Part shown: positions 13,419-26,200 of the stretch, in pieces
Position numbering within the stretch: position 1 is the first letter of the stretch
Layout: every line of letters starts with the position of its first letter
Source: Volvox africanus
Taxonomy: Eukaryota; Chlorophyta; Chlorophyceae; Chlamydomonadales; Volvocaceae
Direction of reading: 5' to 3'
DNA: 64,000 bases
NCBI GenBank assembly: GCA_030268105.1
Contig: BSDZ01000019.1
Span: forward strand, 412,001-476,000
Position numbers and translations under genes: made by a program
The notes under the pieces: model-generated
The model's database searches: none
What the model saw: only the letters and a program-made list of their open reading frames with translations
What the model was told of the DNA's origin: nothing

Positions 13419-14402
13419 AATGAAAACATCCCATCTTAGGTGGGATTAAAAAACGCGAAGGCGTGCGCATACAGCAGCAGGTGCCAGGTAGGTCCCGCAC
13501 TCGGGTACTTTGTAAGGATAGCTAGATATCAAGAAGTTACACATACATGCGCAATAGTGAAAAGTGTTACGCACAGATGAATTTGAATCAAAATAGGCTC
13601 GATGCGGAAGATAGGTAGATAGAAATGACGTACCCATGTGGCGTGTATGGGTATGCTATTATAGTTGTGCTATCTGAGCACGCATTATGATGCTTGTGTG
13701 AATATATCCTAACCTACCGATGCGGCAGATGTACGTGTTCGCATGTCAGTCGAAGTATACACACGTACACATTATGTACACATACATATACATACACCGA
13801 GAGAGAGAGAGAGAGAGAGATCACATCGTAAGGCATACATAGGTATATAGGTATTCAATCTAATAATATAGTAATGGATAACGAAACCCACCGATAATGT
13901 GTTCATTTTCCACGTCCAACTGACGATAGTGCTCATCGACGCAAATACTAGAAGGCTGTTGGACGACAGGTACGACACGATGCTGCTTCCCCAAGGCGAA
14001 ATGGATTGCTGAATCGCTTGCAGCTGACACCATATCTATGTGCGCAACAACGAACAAAGGCCGCCGCAATATTGCACGATTCCAAACGTTTGACGGATAG
14101 ATTGTTCGGGTTTTAGGAAGAGGCGCATCCACCACTCCCCAAGGTCTGCATCCATGCCGAAAATCAAAGATAGAGACATACGACAGCGAATATCAGTACA
14201 TACACTGTGCCTTAACGGAGGTATGTACTTGCATGATGGGATGCACGCATGGAACCGTAAATTGTGCTGATCTCATGCATCACGGACATAGAATGGAATA
14301 TGCATGTGCGTGTCTTACGGATTGTAGTAAACACAAGCAATAATGTAACATAACGGGTTGATGTTAACATAATATGAGGCATCAATCCATCCCTTGCATG
14401 CA

Positions 14403-17400
14403 GTATATATGTGACACACAAGACTGCTACATGCATACGTACGTACGTGCTTAGATCAAGCGCATCGGTCCCGTCCGCAGCGTAATGAACCTGTACTGCT
14501 GGTCACTCCAATTGTAGTCAAAAGAGGCTTCAATAGCTTGAACGAAATAAAAAGCGATTAAAAGTTGGGAACAAACGTGGGAATTCTCATCATGGCTGTG
14601 GATGTACGTAGTATTGCTTAAACCTGACTGAGTGAGGAAGCGCGTATATATTAAGGCTAGTCATTCTTTTCCTGCTGCTTGTATTTGTTTTTGCTTGGAT
14701 ATAGGTAATATCATAATGAACGGATAAAATGATAGTAAAAACTTTAGTTGTGCATGCGCCCAAGCAAAGGACTGTGAGTCATGCCGCTAACATAATAATA
14801 CAAATACGTCTGTGTGTGTATGTATATAACAAACTGCCATTGGCAAACGTCTGTAGTTACTTATCAGCCATATAATTGTGTGATGTGTGAGGAACTAAGC
14901 TGCTGTCGTGACAAATTAATGCTGTATCTCGTAATTTCTAAAGTTACTTGACCAATGTGGAATGTCGAACACCTTATCAACAACGCACAACAATGCAGCT
15001 GCTGCCAAGCAACATTCTGCATTAAGTGGGTGTCGGGAGCGAGTCATAAATCACCCCATAAAATTTGATAGCTACACTGGGCTGCTAATAAATTCTTTCT
15101 TCTTTTGTTCGCTACCCGAAACAGAAGTTCCCGCCTTAGCCGCTCGAAACTGACCGACCTAAGGGTTGCAACGCGCTACTTGGTAAAAACGTGAACGCAA
15201 AACGTAACTATCCACTCAAAACGTTCATATAAGCTTAATATGATTTTAGTTTTGAAATCCAAGCTTTGAAATTATGTGGAATTTGTTTGAAATAATGCCG
15301 AACATGACATGCAACTTCCCTTCAACTTTCCGTATGTACTGCTCGTATCTTTCAAATTAAAATTGTGTGGCATCCTGTTTATGTGACAGCGACTGTTACC
15401 AGTCCCACTTGCCATTTGATAAATACCAATAACTTGCTTCCATTAGGATTGGAGTAGCAAATTTCGTTTCACTTCGTTTTGTTCTGGGCCCGTCCTGGAT
15501 CGACAGCTAGTCTTACAATTTCAGAGTTATACGTAAGGCGGGCTGCTTGCCAGCTATATAGCCGCGAATAGTTTTATGTATGTACTTGCTGCTGTCAAGG
15601 GAGGTCGAACTACGCACTGTTTTGTAGATAGATAAGTTTAGAACAGGCTTTCTAAAAACGTTCGATAAAATGATACGCATGGGATAGATCGATTCAATTT
15701 AGCTGTATGTGATTAGTTATCTTCCTGTACTGTTATATATAAACGTATTTGCTTGGTATACGCGTGCGATAAAGGATCAAAAATAAATGCCGTTTCCAGA
15801 GAAATACCATTGAAGTACCATCTCCAAGGACGGACGACGGACAGTGATGTATCCTGTCCCGGTGGGGTGCGTTCCGCCCGAACAAGGTCAGCGTCTCTCC
15901 GAGGTAGTTATTGATAAAGGCATGCTAAGCAGGGAATTTTCTTAATCCTTGAATATTGCGGTGACGACGTCCGGCTCGTGAGTGCTTGGGGGAGTTTTTA
16001 ATAATCCAGAATAAAATATCTATAATGATTTTTCTTGGCATTGACTACTGTGCGCCCTCTTGTTCATGAAATAGTATGATTTTACTTAAATGATAATTTC
16101 TCTGTTTCAGACGAAGCTTCGTCATTAGGACGACTTTTTCATCTCTATAAAGCGGCTAGCTACGTTAATAAACATACCTTACGTCGTTCAGCCATTAACT
16201 CTTATATACCGCCATACAACTTGTACGTTGGCAAGTTTGTTGATTTCCTTTCATGTCCTCGTGTATTGTTACCAGTCGGCGGTGCGTTTCTATTTGTCCG
16301 TGGGCTATGAACCATGGATCGTACGCCCTATCTTGATTGCTTGCGCTGCCGCGCTCATGCATCACGTAGCGTTCTTCGTTGTTTCTCTCCCCCCCCATTG
16401 CCGTTTCCCTGATCCGGATTGGTGGTTATTCCAGTTAGGTTCGTTGCGTCCTGCCTATGCCGGATTGTGTATAGGGAGAAATCCCCATACAAGCAAGCTT
16501 TAAGGTAGGTGTGCGCGTGGGTGGTTCATGCCGATCATTTATCATCATCATGATCATCATGATCATCGTAATGTCCTTTATCATCTAGTTTGACTTGTGG
16601 TTCTTACAGACGACAGCTTTCAAAGTTGAGTTTTCTCCAGTTCTCCAGTTCATATTCCATTTTCAATAAACACAGAGGAACATGAATAACAAACTAGATC
16701 GAAGGCAGCGAGCTTACAACCCAATCCATTCTTGCTGGTAATAAGCTAGGTACATGAATCTATTTGTAAATATCTGTACATGCATGTATAGATAGATATA
16801 TACATAGCGCAGCAGTCGTCACTTACGCACGCCAAGAGATGCGTCATCCAGCTAAATAACCACCATATAAGCGAGGCATACACCCATTCGTTCGGTATGA
16901 AATGTGTGCCGTACATAGTCAGATGCTTACTCATCAATTTAAGATATATAGCTATCGTCACGCACGTGTGCATTCAGAGAACGTGTTCAATTGGCAACCG
17001 CCGTAAAAATGATATAACGTCGCATGCATGCATCATTACTAATTTATCTTCACATGCAAGCAGCAATCATCAGACCACGCACGCGCACACGCACGCACGC
17101 ACAATTATTAAGTAATTATTAGTGTCTGACGAACGATAGATATCGAATGAACATAGTAACGTACGCAAACAAGCCTAATAAGCCTTTGGGACGCTCGTCT
17201 AGGTTAAATGCAATAGCTAGAGCTTTACGTACTATGGACATGCAATGAATCGAATCTATTCATCCATCACGCACCGCCTTCTAAATGTTTCGCTCGACAT
17301 CTTTCTGTCACAGCTGAAGCCTACCTGTGTTGAGCTTACACGACCGAGCGACCGACCGACAAATCGACAGACAAAGCGACAGACAGATAGACAGATATGA

Positions 17401-18638
17401 CGATTGACATGACAGATTGACGACAGACAGAAGTCATGAATATTTTTGTAATTTCCTGGGGTATTGAAGGTAGTATATGTAGGGGATAAAGTTGCATACA
17501 CCAAGTCGGCCACATAAATCTCTATTGCATGAAGAAGCTACCTGAATCGCCTGATGTACGAACCTGCACGGATGAACGTACACAGCTCGCTGCTAATAAC
17601 AATCCAGGCATCAATCAATCAATTGTCGGTGATGTTGCACGAGATGATGCTACCAGATAGCACATACGCATGCATGCACATACATATATGGCAGATATGA
17701 ACCCAAGCATTTGGCACGCACGCACGTACATACATGTGTACGCGACAATCAGGATCCCTGTATATGCGATAATAACGCTCACAGTGTTCGGCGGTAAAAT
17801 AACAGCGACCTGCACACACAATTCATGCGGCGACAGTAATAAGGCGCGCATCCCTTCTATCTATAATATCGAGCTAACGCATGAATGATGAGCTGGCTAG
17901 CTTTAAGCTATTAGCCACGAAGTACCACAGACAGTTAGCCCAGGGCTGGTAGCTAGATAGGTGATCAGAGAACAAAGTTTTGCAGTCTGAAGGTATGCTC
18001 ACCATCGTACGTGGCTCGCTTGAATACTAATAAGCAGGTGTACTAATGACCGGACGTCCCTCGGCAGTACTAGTCTATTTTATAGTCATAGGCTGCCACC
18101 CATGCTTTGGAGGAACAATGAAATAAATCATGATGTTTTTTTAAACCAGTAAAATATGTTCACTGGAGGGGGAATGTGCCCGCCGGCTCATTACGCGCTA
18201 TTGCCCCTGTGTTGCTGTGGTGCGAATTGTCATCAGACTGATCCGGGGTTAGGGGGGGGGTTGATCCCCGACTAGAGAGCGCACACAAGCCATGCAAACG
18301 CGACAGGAAGCACATGAACCTCGACATCCGTGTGGTGAACTGGATGCGCGGACTGGTGCTGCGTCAGGGTTACGACCCGCACCCAAAAGGTGTGGTAGTG
18401 CCGGGAAAACAAAGGAACCCCATTCATCGGGTGCAAGGCAAGGCAAGACAGAGCACCGCTGGTTGCCAGCAGGGGGGCCCCAGTGAGGACGTTCGCTGCA
18501 GGACGGCGAGGATTGTATGTAACGGGGGACTCGCACCCCTGAGCATCACGCGATATTTCGCCCTGCTTAGATTACGATAGTGGGGGTGGAGATGCTATGA
18601 AGATGCTGGTGTGACCTTTGTCAGGTGGATTTGGAAGC
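14403..18638. other. Spacer between inverted-repeat left arm and subtilase B; no supported gene
   Basis: AT-rich, with only short open frames (largest 16228-16503, plus, 91 codons, unrecognised). It has GATC/ATCATC and GACAGA simple runs near 16540-16570 and 17340-17420. The last part (18100-18638) is the 3' flank of subtilase B. I found no TGTAA signal there on the minus strand. Confidence 0.4.
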
Positions 18639-19670
18639 TCATCTGGCACCGGGTGATTGTGCGCGAGATTTCTGCGCAGGTTTTTGTAAGTAATTAGCTT
18701 GCAGAACTATATTCGGTGGCGACAGCTGCAGTGTTTTGTCGGAAGGTGGGGCTCCTGCAGGACTCCTAGGAAGGGCGTATGTGGGGGGATTCGACTCAGG
18801 TAGTAAGGTTGACTTGGCTGACGGAGGCGATAAAGTTGGTGGACGTGCCGTTAAGGGCGTTCCGGGTAGTCGGGATGATGGCGGTGGAGGTGGTGGTGGA
18901 GGCGGCTGTTGAGGCGGCAGTGGAGGTGGTGGTGGCGGTGGTGGTGGAGGTAGAATTGATAACGGATGAAATTGAGGCGACCAGGATGGATGCCGGATTG
19001 GTATTGGCGTTGGCGGTGGGGTTGGCGGAGAAGATGGCAGAGGAGGTGAAGATGGACTACGGGTTGATGGTGAAGGTATGAACCCAAAAGGAGGCCGCAA
19101 CGTGCTAGTGAGCAAAGATGGGGAACCGGGCAATGAGGAAGGTTGTGGAGATATGGTCAGCGAGGGAGGCGATGGGGGCCTGGGTAGCGAGGGAGGCGAC
19201 GGGGGCCTAGGTAGCGAGGGAGGCGAGGGGGGTCTGGGTAGCGAGGGAGGCGACGGGGGCCTGGGTTGCGAGGGAGGCGAGGGGGGCCTGGGTAGCGAGG
19301 GAGGCGAGGGGGGCCTGGGTAGCGAGGGAGGCGAGGGGGGCCTGGGTAGCGAGGGAGGCGAGGGGGGTCTGGGTAGCGAGGGAGAAGGCTGAGGGGGTAA
19401 GGGAGATGGTGAGGAAAAAGGGTAGGAAGGATTAGGCGAGGGGGGAATAGGAAAGGGTGAAGGTGAGGGAGATGGAGGCCCAGGTGGTCTCGGAGGTCGA
19501 GGTGGAGGTGACGGGGGAGGCCGAGGAGGACGTGGCGGGCTTGGTGGGCGGGGTGGTGGACGTGGGGAAGGAGGAAAAAAGGGTATTAGAGGAGGAGGAG
19601 GTGGTGGAGATGGCGATGGCGGCGGTGAGGGTGGTATCGGTGGTAATGGAGGCTGCGGACTTGGCGGCAT
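18639..19670 (-). CDS. Terminal exon of subtilase B: hydroxyproline-rich tail
   Basis: A single 1032-nt exon follows the acceptor cccgcag and joins the preceding exon (20263-20046) in phase 0. It encodes 343 residues, mostly Pro, Ser, Arg and Leu in SPPPSP/PRPPSP motifs, and ends in a TGA stop at 18639. Such sequences are known in volvocine extracellular-matrix glycoproteins (pherophorins, VMPs), where the prolines are hydroxylated and glycosylated to make an extended rod. The central part contains a tandem 9-residue repeat. The last 70 residues are less Pro-rich. The plus strand carries long open frames here that are only shadows of the G-rich complement. What is seen: the in-frame splice and the open frame. 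What is inferred: anchoring of the protease in the matrix. Confidence 0.82.
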   Translation of the reverse strand: MPPSPQPPLPPIPPSPPPSPSPPPPPPLIPFFPPSPRPPPRPPSPPRPPRPPPSPPPRPPRPPGPPSPSPSPFPIPPSPNPSYPFSSPSPLPPQPSPSLPRPPSPPSLPRPPSPPSLPRPPSPPSLPRPPSPPSQPRPPSPPSLPRPPSPPSLPRPPSPPSLPRPPSPPSLTISPQPSSLPGSPSLLTSTLRPPFGFIPSPSTRSPSSPPLPSSPPTPPPTPIPIRHPSWSPQFHPLSILPPPPPPPPPPLPPQQPPPPPPPPPSSRLPGTPLTARPPTLSPPSAKSTLLPESNPPTYALPRSPAGAPPSDKTLQLSPPNIVLQANYLQKPAQKSRAQSPGAR

Positions 19671-22600
19671 CTGCGGGAAAAGCAGGAGAAAACAGTTTCC
19701 TTATGTACTGACACCCAAATCGTATTTTAATGTATATCACAAGCTCAAAGCTGTTAATCTGTGCACAAGAACGCAGCCAGTTTTGCTATTCATTATTTGT
19801 GACCCCTTTAACATTGTCATACGTAGAGAGTGAACGGCTTAAAGGTTTTGAGGTTCACACACAGCACCAATCGAATCGGAAAGTAGTGCGGTGAAATAAT
19901 ATAATCCCTCCGTACGACAGGCAGCCCGACGCCACCTTCTGTCCCCCACCTTGGTGTTGGCATTTACATGATTCGTGCTCACTGCTGTACGCCTTATTTC
20001 CTTAATGAAATATACATGCCTAAATATCTATCTAGCTCGACCCACCCTGTTGGCCCACTTGGCCCAGAAGGGGTTTAGTTCGGACTCCAGGTAGCCACTG
20101 AAGTGCCCCACCACCGCCACCGCCCAGCGCTGGGGTGTGGTGGGGTCCAGGATTAGCGAGGGCAGGCTGGGGGCCTCGACCACGACGCTGACGTTGGCGC
20201 CAGGTGGAAGAGACTTCAGCAGAACCTTCTCGACGGTGTTGACAGAGTCCAAAACGGGCTCCCCTGCACGTGTATGTGGCAAGTAGATGGGGATATACAT
20301 ACGTGGATGAAGCCTAGCTACCTACCTGATGTGACACAAGCATGACCAGATCATCGAAATCTTTGTTCTCCTAGAAGGGACTTATGGGTTCAGTTTGTAG
20401 GTTTGTTGAGGTTTACCTCCATCCTCCTTGTTGTTTCCGGTATAATTGCGACGATCCGCAATGACGATGAGGTTCAGATCATTGACTAGCATCTTCATCG
20501 CTATTGGATCCCCGGGGTAGTCGTAGTAGGCCAGAACAACGGAGATGGGACTGTAGATAGTCAGCAGGCAGGGAACAAGGTTGAAAGCAAGCAGACAAGT
20601 GGCCATTATTATAAAGTATATAGATTATTATTAATGCTACGGATGGGAAGGATATTTTATTTTGAAAACACATAGAAAGACAAGTTGACATCGGGATTTC
20701 AAACAAAGGAACAAGAATAAAGATATGACGATACATATGTAACAGTGGCGCTGATGATCTCACCCGGTGCCTGTGGCTATGATACCGGTTACACAAATGC
20801 TCTGGTTGGCGGAGAAGAACTGCCCGCGGTCCAGGACCTGCAGCCTGACCCGTGGGTCAGTGAAGCCCTCCAGTGGCAATGAGCCCGACATGCTCAGTCG
20901 GCCCCAGCCCTGGTAACCGTCCGGGGGTGGACCCATCAGCTCGCCTGTGGCCCTGGCGACACCGCCCTGTGCATCGGTGGCTAGGGGTCAACGTCCTTCA
21001 TTGAGATTTTATGCTCTATCATACCGCCCTGTGCATTATGTATTGGTTGGTAAAATATATGAATATATATACATATACAAAAAAACCCTAAAACCCTAAA
21101 ACCCTACATGTATACAGCGAGAGATTGATACATACAATTATAGTTCAGATTGTGTGCAATAAGAAGCATGGAAATTATCAGATAGGTACAACTCATATAC
21201 ATAACTGTATGTACCACTCTTTTGTTAGATACGTAATCAGGCAACACCTACCGTACCAGCTACTTGTTGTTATGTCCGGTGATGATTAGCTAGGACGAAC
21301 TCCCTCCAGAGGCTCATCTAGCTACTTATCAACACACATATACATATATGTATATATGGCTGCATGCATGGTCGCCTGTCATGAACAACATTTACCTCCT
21401 TGTAACTCACCTCTAGGGACTTGCTACCTGCGATCAACAGCGCCTGCAGCAGCCAAGCATATATCCGCACATACGCAAGAAAAGTATCGATTTTAGGCCT
21501 TATGACCGAGAAATTGACCATGGATTGCACATCCATGCACACACACAGGCGCAATGAAGAGTAATCAGGAGTTATTCGTGGTAAGATCAGAGCGAAGCCA
21601 CGAATATATAATATAATATAATATAATATAATATAATATAATATAATATAATATAATATAATATAATATAATATAACATAACATAACATAACATAACATA
21701 ACATAACATAATATAATATAATATAACATAACATAACATAATATAATATAATATAATATAATATAATATAATATAATATAATATAATATAATATAATATA
21801 ATATAATATAATATAATATAATATAATATAATATAATATAATATAATATAATATAATATAATATAATATAATATAATATAATATAATATAATATAATATA
21901 ATATAATATAATATAATATAATATAATATAATATAATATAATATAATATAATATAATATAATATAATATAATATAATATAATATAATATAATATAATATA
22001 ATATAATATAATATAATATAATATAATATAATATAATAAGGGTTTCAAGGCTTCTATATTTTATATTATATCATATATTTACCACCCCTTCTCTTATATT
22101 GATACACATACATACACACACATATGTATAAACAAATTTTGGGTCCCGTACTTGCCTTGAGCAGCATGCCAGATGGCGTAAAAGGAGTTGAGAATATGCT
22201 ATTTAATGTTCCAGATGGATAGAATCCTGTCCTGTGCCAGCATTTGGAACGAAGCAAGAAACATACATAGAGCTTACAGTAAGGTTATCACGTCTGTAGT
22301 TTGGGGGCCAGCACTTTGGGGAACCGTTTATCTTTTATCAATAGAGCCGATAAATCCACAGATAGAAGATGGATCGATTTTTGACCTTCTCTGGATGCCA
22401 AGAAGTCAGGAACGAGTGCCCCACCAAACATTGATAAATGCCCAAAAGCCATTACGTAATCAAACAGAAGGGCCATATATGCATGTATTTCGTCTTTTTT
22501 AATTTTTTAGGAATTTGTAAAAGAAGAAATACATGCACTTTATGACGTACATAAATCTACTTTATTTTTGACACCAGATGCTCCATATATGTAGTTTATA

Positions 22601-23230
22601 CGCATCTATTAATATACATGCATGTATACATGCTAGCACTGCCCCCGTTGCATGCAAGGGATGGATTGATGCCTCATATTATGTTAACATCAACCCGTTA
22701 TGTTGCATTATTGCTTGTGTTTACTACAATCCGTAAGACACGCACATGCATATTCCATTCTATGTCCGTGATGCATGAGATCAGCACAATTTACGGTTCC
22801 ATGCGTGCATCCCATCATGCAAGTACATACCTCCGTTAAGGCACAGTGTATGTACTGATATTCGCTGTCGTACGTCTCTATCTTTGATTTTCGGCATGGA
22901 TGCAGACCTTGGGGAGTGGTGGATGCGCCTCTTCCTAAAACCCGAACAATCTATCCGTCAAACGTTTGGAATCGTGCAATATTGCGGCGGCCTTTGTTCG
23001 TTGTTGCGCACATAGATATGGTGTCAGCTGCAAGCGATTCAGCAATCCATTTCGCCTTGGGGAAGCAGCATCGTGTCGTACCTCTCGTCCAACAGCCTTC
23101 TAGTATTTGCGTCGATGAGCACTATCGTCAGTTGGACGTGGAAAATGAACACATTATCGGTGGGTTTCGTTATCCATTACTAAATTATTAGATTGAATAC
23201 CTATATACCTATGTATGCCTTACGATGTGA

Positions 23231-23263
<33 letters not shown>

Positions 23264-26200
23264 GTATATGTATGTGTACATAATGTGTACGTGTGTATAC
23301 TTCGACTGACATGCGAACACGTACATCTGCCGCATCGGTAGGTTAGGATATATTCACACAAGCATCATAATGCGTGCTCAGATAGCACAACTATAATAGC
23401 ATACCCATACACGCCACATGGGTACGTCATTTCTATCTACCTATCTTCCGCATCGAGCCTATTTTGATTCAAATTCATCTGTGCGTAACACTTTTCACTA
23501 TTGCGCATGTATGTGTAACTTCTTGATATCTAGTTATCCTTACAAAGTACCCGAGTGCGGGACCTACCTGGCACCTGCTGCTGTATGCGCACGCCTTCGC
23601 GTTTTTTAATCCCACCTAAGATGGGATGTTTTCATTCATCTATCTATCCATCTATCCATCCATCCATCCATCCATCTATCTATCTATCTATCCATCCATC
23701 CATCCATCCATCCATCCATCCAAACAGGACCCAAGCCGACATATCCTCCGTCGAATCCCCCCCGTCTTTAAGCCCTCTTCTTTAAGCGCTTCCATTTATT
23801 CGTTGCTGCACTATAAATGTCGTCACGCGCTCTATCTACATGTTGTTTCCGACAACGAGTTGCTCAAGCGAGGATCGCGATCGGTTACATACAGTGCAGG
23901 ATGCGGGTGTATGTATCTTTATATGCATGTGTGTTTGTGTTTATGTACAATGCGTGAAAATCCGGTCCTGAAAATCCTTGCCTATCAACGATGGCAGGAC
24001 AGGTTGCTAGATAGAGCAAGGCAGGAACGGAGGCACTCATGCATGCAAGGCTAAGCAACATACAACCAACTACGTCCTAGGCTGATATGCGTATAACAAG
24101 TGGAAGGATTTTATGTACGTATATGTGCACGCGCGTGTGTGTTGGCCGACGACATACGGATTGACATACGGGATAGATAGATGGAGGTAAAACGTAACTC
24201 CCATGCATTATACACGGGAGGTAGCTAGCTACGTACCCATCTGGACGTACCGTTACTAATCTTAATTTACGTGACCGTACGTCAGACGTAGATATATAGC
24301 TAGAGCGATAGATAGATAGATAGGGTAATGTCTGACTGGATGCATTTCTGCGGCCTCGATGCCCATAACCTAATAAACTGCTATTTAGCTGGTAGGTAGG
24401 TAGGTAGGTAGATAGATAGATTGATTGAATCGCTGCGCACTAAGTGATAGATGACAGATAGAGTATCAAGCAGAGCATACGTACATAACCTAGATCGCAT
24501 GATGATGCAGCCACATAAATCAGGCTCAGTCAAAGCCACTCGCTTACTCATGCATATATTTAGGTATCATACATTTATGGATATCTAGTAGGAGGTGAAC
24601 GGCACCAGGCCCCTACCTTAGGTACTGCCGCATGAGAGCGACCGTCCCCGCCGCCTGTGCCATCAGATTGCACCAGCTGGAAGTTTAGCTTACATATTAG
24701 CCGAAGCAATGTGAGACCGCTCTTTCCACAATATACAATATAAATACAATACAATAAAAATACAGTCTACATCTATTTTATATTACAGTAATATAATATC
24801 ATACAAATATAATACCATTACATAGTTATATATACATATTACATTATTCAGGCATATTTATCAGTTGATCAATTGTTGGAGCCAATAATGGTGCAGGCTG
24901 GAATAAGTAGCTATGGCTGCCATGCACATCGGCTAAAAATCAAGAACATCTACACCAGCAGTGTTCCGGTCAAGTGAAGAAGGTACATGCGCAAAAAATG
25001 CAAGGAACGGAGGCCGCAGGTGGCACGAAGAAATTAGTCATCATACTTCTACAATCAAGCACCATAATTACCCGCCGTATTAGAACCATGCATGATTGCC
25101 CCTACTCGCTAAGCTAATATCCAAACGAATGAAGGATGTTGCGAAATCATCACGAAGTTGCAAGAATGAGGATAACTCACTTATTACTTGTAGTGTCACG
25201 ATGACACAGCGGTACTAGTGCGGTCCATGCTGAATGGTGTATAATATACAAAAAAACATTCACCAATATATCTTTCGAGTGCCAAAGCTGTGAGCGAGTC
25301 AACAGTTCGCTAGCCCCCGACTTTGCTTTATACATAGGAATGGTACAACGCCCATCAATCAGGACGCATTGGGGGATTACAGGTTTGCACATGATCGAAC
25401 GATCGATACTCTTGAGAATGCAAGGAGTAACCCCTGCCTCTCACTTACCAGCGGAGTAGCTGCAGACGTTCCAGAGTAAGAGTCGAAGGCGCATTGCCCC
25501 CCTGCATGATGGGATGCTACCTTAATGTCGGTGTGTGATGATTGGTTGACAGCTCACGGAGCTGCTCTCTAAATGGGACTGCTGATTTGTGAGTACATCA
25601 GAATACATCATGTGACACATGCAGACAGAAATTGATGAGCTATATAGAATAGTGACAACGCCGTTATGGTGCCCCTTAATTTCACTCAGTCCCGCTTCAT
25701 GTAGTATGCTGGGGTATCTAAGGCTAATATCCAAGATGATCGTGAAACTGGACATCTTCCAATCGGGCCTAAACAGTTTGGCAAAAATGCATTTCAATTA
25801 CATTTTGGATCTCCGTCCGTCAATAACAACATAGATTACATTCCCGATCGACAGATTCATTTTAAATATTGCTATAATGATCCCACTGAAGCGTGTGGGA
25901 GGAGGCCGGGATGTAGCAACCCTAGTTGGGGGGGGGGGATGAAGCTCTCACCAAAGCCGCCATAAGCATTCGAGCTCAGGGGTGAAAGGATACCAATGCC
26001 TGTATGAAAGCAGTTAGTCGGGTCCAATACGTTAGCATAGCTTAAGGACGATATCTGTTGTCGCGTTAACAAGTGATACATGAACATATTTATGGCTTGC
26101 TACCTGCCGCATGACGATCTGCATTGCTGCCAGGAAGTAAAGTATTTCATTATAATTATTAGCTTGTTATGAATGGGGAATTATAAGAGGGAAGGACCCA

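Larger units (their letters stand above)
12199..14402. repeat. Left arm of large inverted repeat
   Basis: This 2.2-kb segment is the reverse complement of 22649-24412 at roughly 98-99% identity by eye outside simple repeats. It includes matched markers such as the (GA)n tract at 13798, the GGAT/GATA tract at 13375-13416 and two identical open frames (13446-13637 and 13860-14135). Its outer edge is a TACC microsatellite. Its inner edge is the sequence cccttgcatgca at 14391-14402. It is about 440 bp longer than the right arm because of a SINE-like insertion and expansion of an ATGTATCT repeat (12345-12780). I see no recognisable coding function. Confidence 0.9.

Noticed and set aside
13446..14135. 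Two frames conserved between the inverted arms (also 22916-23609)
   Set aside because: They are conserved because the arms are near-identical at the DNA level; no start context, domain or codon bias supports coding.
19154..19386. Regular repeats considered as a CRISPR array
   Set aside because: The repeats are contiguous without spacers and encode a protein repeat in a eukaryotic gene.
18779..19711. Plus-strand Gly/Val-rich open frames
   Set aside because: Shadows of the Pro-rich tail exon of subtilase B, which has splice and frame support on the minus strand.
21318..22048. Long minus-strand open frames of IILYY repeats
   Set aside because: They are translations of the (ATAAT)n microsatellite and fall in an intron of subtilase B.
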